Assembly (NCBI GenBank): GCA_025055075.1
Contig: JANWYV010000053.1
Coordinates: 103,331-167,330, forward strand
Length of the DNA: 64,000 bases
Direction: 5' to 3'
From: Blastocatellia bacterium
GTDB lineage: Bacteria; Acidobacteriota; Blastocatellia; HR10
In this document: positions 56,531 to 64,000 of the stretch, one piece after another
Position numbering within the stretch: the stretch's first letter is position 1
How the letters are laid out: the number at the start of each line of letters is the position of its first letter
Program-made: the position numbers and the translations under genes
Notes under the pieces: model-generated
What the model saw: only the letters and a program-made list of their open reading frames with translations
The model's database searches: none
What the model was told of the DNA's origin: nothing

Positions 56531-58798
56531 ATGGTAAGTCGAAGCTTGATCTTTGCGTTTCTCCTGATGCTCTTGCTTGGTGCGATCATAAAAGGATTCG
56601 CTCAAGCAGAACGTCCACGCCTGCGCCTCTCTCGCGTTTCATCCCCTCCACGGTTGGAAGAGTACCTGCAAGGGGTGAGGAACGCGGGCGAGGTGTGCGT
56701 GTCCGATTTTCGCCAGCGGGAACCGGGAGACGGAATTCCCGTCAGCTTGGAGACGACGGCTTGCCTCTCCTACGATCAGCACCATCTCTACGTCGTCTTC
56801 ATCTGCAAAGATGATCCGGCGAAAGTTCGCGCGCGCCTCTCTCGACGCGAAGCGATCTTAGAAGACGACCTGGTGGGGGTGACTCTAGACACATTTCAAG
56901 ATCGGCGTCGGGCCTATCTCTTCCTCGCCAATCCTTTGGGCATTCAGGCCGATGGGATTGTGGGAGAAGGGCAGGAAGATGATATGAGCTTCGATACGCT
57001 CTGGTACTCCGAAGGTCGGCTGACGGAAGACGGTTTCATCGTCCGGATGGCCATTCCCTTCCGCAGCCTTCGATTCCCCGCGACGCGAACGCAAACGTGG
57101 GGGATCGCGCTCGGACGAATCATCCCACGTCTCAATGAACAAGCGTTCTGGCCCTATATCACCCGGCGCGTGGCCGGGTTCCTTCAACAATTGGCGACGT
57201 TGGAAGGACTGGAAGACATCTCGCCGGGACGCAATTGGCAGTTCATCCCCTACGGAGCGTTCGCCGCCGCTCGATTCCTGGATTCAGGTCGGGCGAATGC
57301 ACCCGCCTGGCGAGCGGAGATCGAAGGACGAGGAGGAATGGATGCTAAGTTCATCTTACGCGACGCCTTCACGCTCGATCTCACGGTGAATCCCGATTTC
57401 AGTCAGGTCGAATCCGATGATCCGCAAGTAACGCTCAATCAACGGTTCGAGGTCTTCTTCCCGGAAAAGCGCCCGTTTTTCCTGGAAAATGCCGGCTTCT
57501 TCCAGACATTGGAGAACCTCTTCTTCTCCCGCCGGATCGTTGACCCTCAATTCGGCGCGCGGATGACGGGGAAGGCGGGACGTTGGGCTCTTGGCGCGCT
57601 CGCCATTGACGATCGGGCTCCAGGCAAGCGCGTCGCTCCTACTGATCCCAGATATGGCCAGCGAGCCGCCATTGGCGTCCTGCGCGTGCAACGGGAATTC
57701 GCCGAACAATCGAGCGTCGGCGTCCTCTTCACGCGCCGGTCCTTCCTGTCGCAGTCCAACAGTGTCCTGGCCCTCGATACATTGCTTCGAATGGGTCGGA
57801 ATTGGACGTTCACCGGTCAGATCATGCAGAGTTTCACCCATCGCGATGGTCGGCGATTCTCCGGTCCCGCCTATTCGCTCGATCTCTCGTACTCGGGGCG
57901 GCACTTCTTCTATTCCGGAGAGTATGTGGATCGCAGCCCGCGATTTCATACGCAGCTCGGCTTCATCCGCCGTGTGGACGTGCGGCAGATGGAACATTTC
58001 GTCCGATACCGCTGGTTCCGCGAGGGGAAACGCTTGCAGAGCTTCGGACCGAACATCTTCACCCTTGCGAATTGGGATCGGCGTGGTCGTCTTCAAGATT
58101 GGGTCATCAGCAATGGGTTCCAGGTGCAGTTCGCCGGACCAACGGAGATCTCCTTCCGCCGTTCGGAGTCGTTCGAGCTGTTTCGCGATCTGGGATTTCG
58201 GAAACATGAGACGTCGCTTAGCGCTGCGACCGCGTGGCTCCGATGGCTCACCCTCGGAGGAAGTTATCGCTTCGGAAAGGGGGTCAATTTTTATCCTGCG
58301 CCCGGATTGGCTCCCTTCTCCGCGACCACAGCCGGTGGGGAATTGGAGCTGACCCTTCGACCCACCTCGCAACTTTTGGTGAGTCAGGTCTATCTCTACA
58401 GCCGCTTGGGCACGCACGGCGAATCCTTGCCCTCATCACTGGCGGACGCGCTTGCGTTGCGCCGGGCGACCGTCAGCATCTTCAACAACCACTTGCTTCG
58501 CACAAAGGTGAACTATCAATTCACCCGGGAACTGTCGCTGCGAACGATCATCGATTATACGGCCGTGCTCCCGAATCCCTCTCTGGTGCGGGCGGAGCGA
58601 GAGAAGCGAGTCGCCGTGGACATCTTGGTCACATATCTCGTTAATCCCTGGACGGCGCTCTATGTGGGATACACGGATCACTGGGAGAACATTGGTCTCG
58701 ACCCGACTTCCCCAGGAGGACTTCGACGCCTCGGCGCGCCCACGCGTTCGACCGGACGGCAAGTCTTCGTGAAGTTCAGCTACCTCTTCCGATTCTGA
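56531..58798 (+). CDS. CBM9-like domain plus DUF5916 outer-membrane protein
   Basis: A 755-residue protein with a signal peptide (residues 1-24, SLIFAFLLMLLLGAIIKGFA). Residues about 30-215 resemble a carbohydrate-binding family 9-like domain (TACLSYDQHHLYVVFICKD, DDLVGVTLDTFQDRRRAYLF, DGFIVRMAIPFRSLRFP). The rest is the DUF5916 region with its typical DLTVNPDFSQVESDDPQVTL and FFPEKRPFFLENA, followed by alternating strands ending VFVKFSYLFRF, a barrel-type C-terminus with terminal Phe. It likely sits in the outer membrane; the family is often found near peptidases. Start at 56531 chosen from the signal peptide and GAGAAAGG. Confidence 0.87.
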   Translation: MVSRSLIFAFLLMLLLGAIIKGFAQAERPRLRLSRVSSPPRLEEYLQGVRNAGEVCVSDFRQREPGDGIPVSLETTACLSYDQHHLYVVFICKDDPAKVRARLSRREAILEDDLVGVTLDTFQDRRRAYLFLANPLGIQADGIVGEGQEDDMSFDTLWYSEGRLTEDGFIVRMAIPFRSLRFPATRTQTWGIALGRIIPRLNEQAFWPYITRRVAGFLQQLATLEGLEDISPGRNWQFIPYGAFAAARFLDSGRANAPAWRAEIEGRGGMDAKFILRDAFTLDLTVNPDFSQVESDDPQVTLNQRFEVFFPEKRPFFLENAGFFQTLENLFFSRRIVDPQFGARMTGKAGRWALGALAIDDRAPGKRVAPTDPRYGQRAAIGVLRVQREFAEQSSVGVLFTRRSFLSQSNSVLALDTLLRMGRNWTFTGQIMQSFTHRDGRRFSGPAYSLDLSYSGRHFFYSGEYVDRSPRFHTQLGFIRRVDVRQMEHFVRYRWFREGKRLQSFGPNIFTLANWDRRGRLQDWVISNGFQVQFAGPTEISFRRSESFELFRDLGFRKHETSLSAATAWLRWLTLGGSYRFGKGVNFYPAPGLAPFSATTAGGELELTLRPTSQLLVSQVYLYSRLGTHGESLPSSLADALALRRATVSIFNNHLLRTKVNYQFTRELSLRTIIDYTAVLPNPSLVRAEREKRVAVDILVTYLVNPWTALYVGYTDHWENIGLDPTSPGGLRRLGAPTRSTGRQVFVKFSYLFRF

Positions 58799-58825
58799 GG
58801 TTCATCGCGGTATGCTGAGACACCG

Positions 58826-60004
58826 ATGTTCGCGGCGCGGACCAATTGGCCGACGGCGGTGAATGAGCTGACGCGTCGAGTGCGTGAGCGGCGCGAGCGA
58901 GGATTGCCGATTCTGGATTTGACTGAGTCGAATCCCACGCGATGCGCCTTCGAGTATCCGGATGAGGCGATCCTTGCGCCTTTTCTCTTCCCGGAGAATT
59001 TGCGGTATGAGCCCCTCCCGCAGGGCGCGCGGTCGGCTCGCGAGGCGATCGCGCGATATTATGCGGAGTACGGAGCGCCCGCCGATCCGGAGCGGATCTT
59101 TCTGACGGCGAGCACGAGCGAAGCGTATGCGTTTCTCTTTCGATTACTGGCCGATCCGGGAGATCACCTCCTCGTCCCTCGGCCGAGTTATCCACTCTTT
59201 GGATTTCTCGCTGATGTGAACGACGTGCAGCTTGACACTTATCGGTTGGTATATCGCGAGGGATGGCAGATTGATCTCGAGAGCGTGCGAGCAGCATTTC
59301 GGCCGAAGACGCGCGCGCTCATCCTGGTGAATCCGAACAACCCGACCGGATCGTTCGTGAAGCGCCGCGAGTGGGAGCGTCTCCGCGCTTTCTGCGCGGA
59401 GCACCATCTGGCCGTGATCAGCGATGAGGTCTTTCTGGATTACGCCTATGCGGAAGATCCAGAGCGGATCGGGACCCTCCTTCGGGAGGAGAGTGGGGAC
59501 ATCTTGGTCTTCGCCCTTGGCGGAATCTCGAAGCTCCTTGGGCTCCCGCAAATGAAGCTCGCTTGGATTGGCATCGCTGGTCCGGAGGAGTTGGTGCGCG
59601 AGGCGCTCTTTCGGTTGGAGGTCATTGGAGACACGTATCTCTCGGTGAACACCCCGGTGCAGCAGGCCTTGCCGCACTGGATGGCGCTGCGGAGGGCGAT
59701 GAGCCGACAGATCCTGGAGCGCGTGCTGACGAATCGGCAATTCTTGGAAGAGAACGTCGCTCGAACCGAACGATGTCGTTGCTTGAAGGCCGAAGGGGGA
59801 TGGTATGCGATCTTGCAGCTCGCGGATGCGCGCGATGACGAGGCGTTCGCGCTTGAACTGGTGGAGCGAGAAGGGGTTTTGGTGCACCCCGGATATTTCT
59901 TCGAGTTCCAGGAGGAGGGACATCTCGTCCTCAGTCTCTTGCCTCCGCCAGAGGTCTTCCGAGAAGGCGTTCGGCGGATCCTTCGCCAAATCGAGGGAGA
60001 GTGA
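58826..60004 (+). CDS. Class I/II PLP-dependent aminotransferase
   Basis: A 392-residue aspartate-aminotransferase-fold enzyme. PLP and substrate residues: LDLTESNPTRCAFEYP near the start, LVPRPSYPLFGFLADV, LVNPNNPTGSFVKRREW with the conserved Asn, VISDEVFLDYAY with Asp and Tyr, and the Schiff-base Lys in ALGGISKLLGLPQMKLAWIG. It ends LVLSLLPPPEVFREGVRRI, where the usual substrate-carboxylate Arg of class I enzymes should be (FRLS) but VLSLL is seen, so substrate binding may differ. It overlaps pyrF only if the latter uses a GTG at 60001. Substrate unknown. Confidence 0.87.
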   Translation: MFAARTNWPTAVNELTRRVRERRERGLPILDLTESNPTRCAFEYPDEAILAPFLFPENLRYEPLPQGARSAREAIARYYAEYGAPADPERIFLTASTSEAYAFLFRLLADPGDHLLVPRPSYPLFGFLADVNDVQLDTYRLVYREGWQIDLESVRAAFRPKTRALILVNPNNPTGSFVKRREWERLRAFCAEHHLAVISDEVFLDYAYAEDPERIGTLLREESGDILVFALGGISKLLGLPQMKLAWIGIAGPEELVREALFRLEVIGDTYLSVNTPVQQALPHWMALRRAMSRQILERVLTNRQFLEENVARTERCRCLKAEGGWYAILQLADARDDEAFALELVEREGVLVHPGYFFEFQEEGHLVLSLLPPPEVFREGVRRILRQIEGE

Positions 60005-60045
60005 GGGCATGGGGCGCAGTGCCTCCTATCGCGCGGGAGAGGAAG

Positions 60046-60804
60046 ATGAGGCCGATGAGGGAGAAGAACGAGAAGCTTGAGCCGAAAGATCGCGTGATCC
60101 TCGCCCTCGACGTCTCGACGGCAGAGGCGGCTCTGCGCCTCGTCGAAGAGACGGGAGGATTGGTCGGCATGTACAAGATCGGGAGCCAACTCTTCACAGC
60201 CGCTGGGCCAGATCTCGTTCGCACGCTCCTTCAGCGGGGAGAGCGCGTGTTCCTCGATCTCAAGTTTCACGACATTCCGACGACGGTCGCGCGTGCTGGG
60301 ATCGAAGCGACGCGCCTAGGCGTCAGTATGTTTACCGTTCACGCTCTTGGTGGTGAACCGATGATGCGAGCTGTCGTTGAAGCTGTTGCAGATTTCTGCG
60401 CGCGCGAATCCATTGCGCAGCCACGCATCCTCGCCGTGACTGTGTTGACGAGCTTGGGGGCTGAGGATCTGGTGAAGGTAGGCCTGCGCGACGAGCCTGA
60501 ACAAATCGCCATCGCCCTAGCGCGCCTGGCCCATGCATGTGGCGTGGGAGGCGTCGTCGCTTCCGCGTGGGAGGTTGCGCGGATTCGCGAAGTCGTTCCC
60601 CATCGGGAATTCGCAATTGTCGTTCCCGGGATTCGTCCTGCAGGCGCTTCTGCGCACGACCAACGGCGCTCAGCGACACCGCAAGAGGCCATCCGAGCAG
60701 GAGCGGATTATCTCGTCCTCGGTCGTCCGGTCTTCGAGAGCGCTTGTCCACGAGAAGTCTTAGAGGACATCTTGCGAGAGCTGTCCCTGGGAGCTTTCGG
60801 CTAG
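60046..60804 (+). CDS. pyrF: Orotidine 5'-phosphate decarboxylase
   Basis: Decarboxylates OMP to UMP, the last step of de novo pyrimidine synthesis. The 252-residue TIM barrel has ILALDVSTAEAALRLVEE, the catalytic DxKxxD in FLDLKFHDIPTT, TVHALGG, VTVLTSLG, VASAWEVARI, VVPGIRPAGASAHDQRRSAT and AGADYLVLGRPVFES, all of the bacterial group I type. I start at 60046, where GGAGAGGAAG precedes the ATG; an in-frame GTG at 60001 would overlap the aminotransferase stop, and an ATG at 60055 is also possible. No other pyr genes are nearby. Confidence 0.95.
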   Translation: MRPMREKNEKLEPKDRVILALDVSTAEAALRLVEETGGLVGMYKIGSQLFTAAGPDLVRTLLQRGERVFLDLKFHDIPTTVARAGIEATRLGVSMFTVHALGGEPMMRAVVEAVADFCARESIAQPRILAVTVLTSLGAEDLVKVGLRDEPEQIAIALARLAHACGVGGVVASAWEVARIREVVPHREFAIVVPGIRPAGASAHDQRRSATPQEAIRAGADYLVLGRPVFESACPREVLEDILRELSLGAFG

Positions 60805-60838
60805 GCGTCAGGAATGCACCGTCACTTCCATAGCGGCC

Positions 60839-62428
60839 TCAGAGGTCTTCCTTCCGAAGCGGGGAGATGCGGACCTCAACGATCTGACGAGGACGCACCT
60901 TGATCATGCGGGCTGAGGAGAAATGCCTCTCGATCAGGGTCTCGATCTCGATGGAGACTTCTACCGGAACAGCGAACAGCCAATAGCGGCCTGCCGGTAT
61001 GCCACGAAAGATGAACGGAAATGGACCGGTCGTCCAGGCGAACTTGACCTGTTCCACATCGTGCCGTTTCGTCGGATCTTCAGAGATGAGAAGGAGGCGA
61101 TATGCGGTCATGTCGCCCTCTTCGGCTTCCACGCGACCATGGATTTCCCCCGTCTCATCGGAGAGCACGACGCGCACGTTCGAAAGCGTGATTCCAGGGT
61201 GGAGAGATAGCTCGAAATCAGGCACCTCGCGACCTCCGACCATGAGCGCCTTTATGTAGTACCGCTCGTTGGGGGAGAAAATCGAGAGCCGCGCTCTCCC
61301 TTTCGGCAATCCGCCGATACGAAAGGTGCCGTCCGGTTCCACCGATTTGGAGATCATCGAGGGAGCGCCTTCCGGCCCTTCGATTCGGGTCATCGTGAGA
61401 GACACGGTGAGAGAATGCATTGGGTCCAAAGGACGGCGATCCTCAAGCTCCACCCAACCCTCTACTCGAGCGGCTTCTGGCAATGCGAAGTCATGGCGGA
61501 CGGGGTGTTGGGAAGGGATGTGAACGAATTGCCAACGTCCCACGGCATCCCCATCAAGAGATTCCACGCTCACGTGATACTGTCCTGGAGGGAGGTCGAG
61601 GAATTCGTAACACCCGGCGGAATCGGTATGTGTCGAGAGGGTGAGGAACTCTTGTCCCGAAAGCGTTAGGCGCGCGCGAACGGGGCTGCCCTGTTTCTCC
61701 AAGATGACGCGCCCCATCAATCGAGCTCCTTTCAGGGGCTTAAACGCGATGTCTATGCCTTCGACTTCCTGTCCTTCGCCCACTGAAATGGGGGTAGCCT
61801 CTTGGCGGGAGAGGGCGCTGGGAAAATATCGAAGCGTCCATTGGCGACTTCGCCCATGATCCGGGAAGCGAACGCCGACCACATATTGTCCTGGGGGTAG
61901 GCCGAAAAAGCGATAGGCTCCCCGATCATCCGTCTGGACAGTGCTTTGATGAGCTGCCTCTCCATTGGCCAGAAGCCGTACAGCCATCACTTCCACAGCG
62001 ATCATCGGGTCGCTATCTTCATCGAAGACTCGACCGGCAATGGCTCCTCCCGCGATCAACACGAGATCGAGATCTTGCGCGTGCTGACCTGCGAGAAGCT
62101 CGATGAATTCTGTGAAAGCTCGCTCCGATTCTGGAGCGAAGAAGCCGATCTGCGAGGCCCGGAGAGCGTACCTCCCGGGAGCCACATTCTCAAAGGTGAA
62201 GCTCCCGCGTGCATCCGCGCGCGTTTCTGCAACGAAAGCGGAGTCTGAATCAGAGACCCGATGCAGCTCGACGCGCGCGTATTTCACTGGACGACCAGTG
62301 TTCGAGAGGACCCGTCCAGAGATTTTCCCCGTCGCCGATTGAACGGGATTGGCGACCAGCGGCTGTAGGGAAATGAGGACGACCATCACGGCGATGAGCG
62401 GCTCATACCCCCGGCATGCCCGTCGCAT
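60839..62428 (-). CDS. Secreted protein with several carboxypeptidase-regulatory-like domains
   Basis: A 529-residue protein with a signal peptide (residues 1-32, EPLIAVMVVLISLQPLVA). The rest is built of Ig-like regulatory repeats: ISGRVLSNTGRPVKYARVEL near 38, AIAGRVFDEDSDPMIAVEVM near 130, LMGRVILEKQGSPVRARLTL near 240 and VEGWVELEDRRPLDPMHSL near 330, each followed by a Y-x-F-x-x-(L/V)-x-P-G-x-Y-type strand (FFGLPPGQYVVGVRF, FLDLPPGQYHVSVESL). No enzyme domain is seen. Such proteins in Acidobacteriota are probably surface or periplasmic structural parts. GGAGGAG precedes the ATG at 62428. Confidence 0.8.
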   Translation of the reverse strand: MRRACRGYEPLIAVMVVLISLQPLVANPVQSATGKISGRVLSNTGRPVKYARVELHRVSDSDSAFVAETRADARGSFTFENVAPGRYALRASQIGFFAPESERAFTEFIELLAGQHAQDLDLVLIAGGAIAGRVFDEDSDPMIAVEVMAVRLLANGEAAHQSTVQTDDRGAYRFFGLPPGQYVVGVRFPDHGRSRQWTLRYFPSALSRQEATPISVGEGQEVEGIDIAFKPLKGARLMGRVILEKQGSPVRARLTLSGQEFLTLSTHTDSAGCYEFLDLPPGQYHVSVESLDGDAVGRWQFVHIPSQHPVRHDFALPEAARVEGWVELEDRRPLDPMHSLTVSLTMTRIEGPEGAPSMISKSVEPDGTFRIGGLPKGRARLSIFSPNERYYIKALMVGGREVPDFELSLHPGITLSNVRVVLSDETGEIHGRVEAEEGDMTAYRLLLISEDPTKRHDVEQVKFAWTTGPFPFIFRGIPAGRYWLFAVPVEVSIEIETLIERHFSSARMIKVRPRQIVEVRISPLRKEDL

Positions 62429-62582
62429 ACGCTCCTCCGCGCTTCTTTTCGTCGTCTCTTTAGATGAGGGCGACCGTCGCCGTGTTCGATGCCCTCTCGC
62501 GACGGGATGCTCTTGCACGCGAGCGGGGAACGAACGTTCGCCCGTTGGCGTATGGGGAAGCGGTCTGGTAAGCTATGGCCTG

Positions 62583-63434
62583 ATGCGGAGCGGAATCGTG
62601 TTCGGGATTCGGGCCATTCTCATTATTGCGCTCGTGGGATTGGCGCTCGGCCATCTGGCGCATGGCCAGGATTTCCCGTCCCCCCGAGGCTATGTGAACG
62701 ACTTCGCCGGTGTGCTCGATCCAGAGAGTCAAGCGCGGATGGAGGCCTTGATCCGCCGAGTACGATCCCAGATGGGGGTGGAGATCGCTATCGTGACCGT
62801 CCCCTCGCTCGGGGAGAGGCCCATCGAAGACTACTCGATTGAATTGGCGCGTCGGTGGGGGATTGGACAAAAGGGAGAGGATACGGGCTTGCTCATCCTC
62901 GTCGCTCCGAACGAGCGCAAGTGGCGTATTGAAGTCGGATATGGGTTGGAAGGGGAGCTGCCTGACGGGTTGGTCGGAGAGGTGGGTCGTCGCATGGTCC
63001 CCTATTTTCGGGAACGGAAATATGGCGAAGGGCTCGAGCTGGGACTTCAGACCATTGTTGCGACGCTCGCCCAAAAGCGCGGCGTGACGATCGAGGATGT
63101 TGATGCCTCACTCGCCTATGCGCCAGAACGACGACCTGCTCGAACGACCGGTCTTGGCCTCGTTCTCCTGTTGCTCGTTCTCTTCATTGTTGCCTTTGTC
63201 TTAGCGGCGACTACAGGCGTAAGCCGGCGGAAGGGAGGACGCGCCTTGCGGTCGCGGCCCTATCGGGACTCAGATTGGCTTTGGTATCCGATTATCTTCA
63301 GCGGCGGGGGATCGGGGGGCTTCGGCGGCCATATCGGCGGCAGCTCTCATGGATGGGGTGGATTTGGGGGAGGAGGCTTTGGCGGCTTCGGCGGGGGATC
63401 GTTCGGAGGAGGCGGCGCAAGCGGGAGCTGGTGA
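62583..63434 (+). CDS. TPM-domain protein (YgcG-like) with Gly-rich tail
   Basis: A 283-residue membrane protein. Residues 1-28 are a signal peptide (AILIIALVGLALGHLAHG), about 35-160 the TPM domain (VNDFAGVLDPESQARMEALI, GVEIAIVTVPSLGERPIEDY, WGIGQKGEDTGLLILVAPNE, YGLEGELPDGLVGEV), about 185-210 a transmembrane helix (LGLVLLLLVLFIVAFVLAAT), and the tail is a run of glycine with Phe, Ser and Trp ending in GASGSW. In other bacteria YgcG proteins sit beside LemA; none is present here. TPM domains have been tied to photosystem II repair in plants and to stress in bacteria, without a settled activity. Confidence 0.87.
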   Translation: MRSGIVFGIRAILIIALVGLALGHLAHGQDFPSPRGYVNDFAGVLDPESQARMEALIRRVRSQMGVEIAIVTVPSLGERPIEDYSIELARRWGIGQKGEDTGLLILVAPNERKWRIEVGYGLEGELPDGLVGEVGRRMVPYFRERKYGEGLELGLQTIVATLAQKRGVTIEDVDASLAYAPERRPARTTGLGLVLLLLVLFIVAFVLAATTGVSRRKGGRALRSRPYRDSDWLWYPIIFSGGGSGGFGGHIGGSSHGWGGFGGGGFGGFGGGSFGGGGASGSW

Positions 63435-63458
63435 GAGATCGCGTGCGGCGAAGTGCGT

Positions 63459-64000
63459 ATGGCGGAGGAGCTGGCCAAGCTCGTCGAAGGATTGAAAGCG
63501 GCGCATGGCGCGCAGCTTGTCTCCGTCGTGCTTTATGGATCGGCCGTAACGGGAGACTTCGATCCCGAACGATCGAACTATAATGTCCTCGTCATTCTGG
63601 AAGCGGTCACTCCGGCCGACCTTCGAGCAGCTCGCCCGCTCATTGAGGAGTGGCAGGCCCAAGGGCACCCGCTGCCGCTGTACTTCACTCGCGAGGAGAT
63701 GGCCGATGCTTCGGACGTCTTCCCAATGGAGTTCCTCGACATGAGCGCGGCCCATCGCGTCCTTTATGGCGAGGATCCCTTCCTGGGGCTCGCGGTTCCG
63801 ACTGTCAACCTCCGCCATCAGCTCGAATACGAATTGCGGGGCAAGCTCATCCGGCTGCGGGAACTCTACATCCCGGCGAGCCATAGCGCCGAGCGGGTGA
63901 CGGCCCTCATGGCAGATTCGATCGTGAGCTTCGTCGTCCTCTTCCGACATGTTCTCCGACTCTTTGGGATCTCCGAACCACCCCTGAAGCGGCAGGAAGT
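63459..64000 (+). CDS. Nucleotidyltransferase-like protein, 5' part (truncated by window edge)
   Basis: The first 180 codons of a gene without a stop in the window. Residues 22-46 look like the antitoxin/MNT-type nucleotidyltransferase motif: VVLYGSAVTGDF with Gly27-Ser28, then DPERSNYNVLVIL. In active members the segment reads S-D-x-D-L; here both Asp are Asn (Asn40, codon AAC 63576-63578; Asn42, codon AAT 63582-63584). A helical region follows (VNLRHQLEYELRGKLIRLRE and SIVSFVVLFRHVLRLFG) resembling HEPN-like or substrate-binding helices. It begins 24 nt after the TPM gene, so the two probably form an operon. Likely catalytically inactive, role unknown. Confidence 0.65.
   Translation, partial: MAEELAKLVEGLKAAHGAQLVSVVLYGSAVTGDFDPERSNYNVLVILEAVTPADLRAARPLIEEWQAQGHPLPLYFTREEMADASDVFPMEFLDMSAAHRVLYGEDPFLGLAVPTVNLRHQLEYELRGKLIRLRELYIPASHSAERVTALMADSIVSFVVLFRHVLRLFGISEPPLKRQE

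Overview
The window reads like a chromosomal segment of a GC-rich Gram-negative bacterium, most probably an Acidobacteriota member (Blastocatellia or Chloracidobacterium-like). The supporting signs are a 1326-residue TonB-dependent receptor with an N-terminal carboxypeptidase-regulatory domain, several other proteins with that domain, a type IV pilin beside an ABC transporter, a DUF5916/CBM9-type outer-membrane protein, menaquinone methylation (menG) and many secreted peptidase or phosphatase-like proteins. This assignment is inference from gene content; no rRNA, tRNA, integrase, transposase, CRISPR array or phage gene was seen. The window starts and ends inside genes.

Layout. 0-1.6 kb (+): a truncated gene, a Nudix hydrolase and an ABC ATPase. 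1.6-8.8 kb (-): a decayed MacB-type permease tail, then a long run (sensor kinase, ICMT-like methyltransferase, CPBP protease, a coiled-coil protein with a nuclease-like domain, a SAM methyltransferase, queA, rimI). 9-11.9 kb (+): thiolase, Sua5-type synthase, DUF2062. 11.9-14 kb (-): nucleotidyltransferase and an aminotransferase with a Tat-like leader. 14.1-18.2 kb (+): the TonB receptor with its own promoter and two tandem terminator hairpins. 18.4-22.2 kb (+): a tightly overlapped DUF72-glycosyltransferase-HutH operon. 22.4-25.3 kb: a small membrane protein, an orphan ABC-2 permease, DUF420, a MazF-type toxin-antitoxin pair and a 90-bp copy of the DUF420 5' end. 25.3-28.5 kb: two glycosyltransferases and a Wzx-like flippase.

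28.6-31.7 kb (+): pteridine-reductase-like SDR, QueD, ornithine-cyclodeaminase-like protein and amidohydrolase. 31.7-32.7 kb: a hairpin-rich non-coding leader and an unknown protein. 32.7-35.8 kb (-): menG-pcrA. 35.8-41.2 kb (+): queE, a TPR protein, then a type IV pilin followed by permease, TPR-like protein and ATPase, an arrangement recalling Myxococcus pilA-pilGHI. The ATPase has lost canonical catalytic residues. 41.2-46.3 kb (-): FG-GAP-like secreted protein, thiG, Mut7-C protein, a sugar epimerase whose Shine-Dalgarno lies in a perfect hairpin, and a PafA-like alkaline phosphatase. 46.3-51.9 kb: ribA, then three amino-acid transporters and a small membrane protein. 51.9-58.8 kb: queF, an M14 carboxypeptidase with an altered zinc motif, DUF2914, DUF5916. 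58.8-64 kb: aminotransferase, pyrF, a carboxypeptidase-regulatory-domain protein, a TPM-domain protein and a truncated nucleotidyltransferase-like gene.

How the parts fit. Four queuosine genes (queA, queD, queE, queF) are scattered over 50 kb. The importers, the secreted M14 peptidase and the TonB receptor suggest growth on peptides and amino acids. The best candidates for something new are the pilin-linked ABC complex with the degenerate ATPase, the DUF72-GT-HutH operon, the hairpin-hidden ribosome-binding site at 44.46 kb, and the structured leader at 31.7-32.0 kb.
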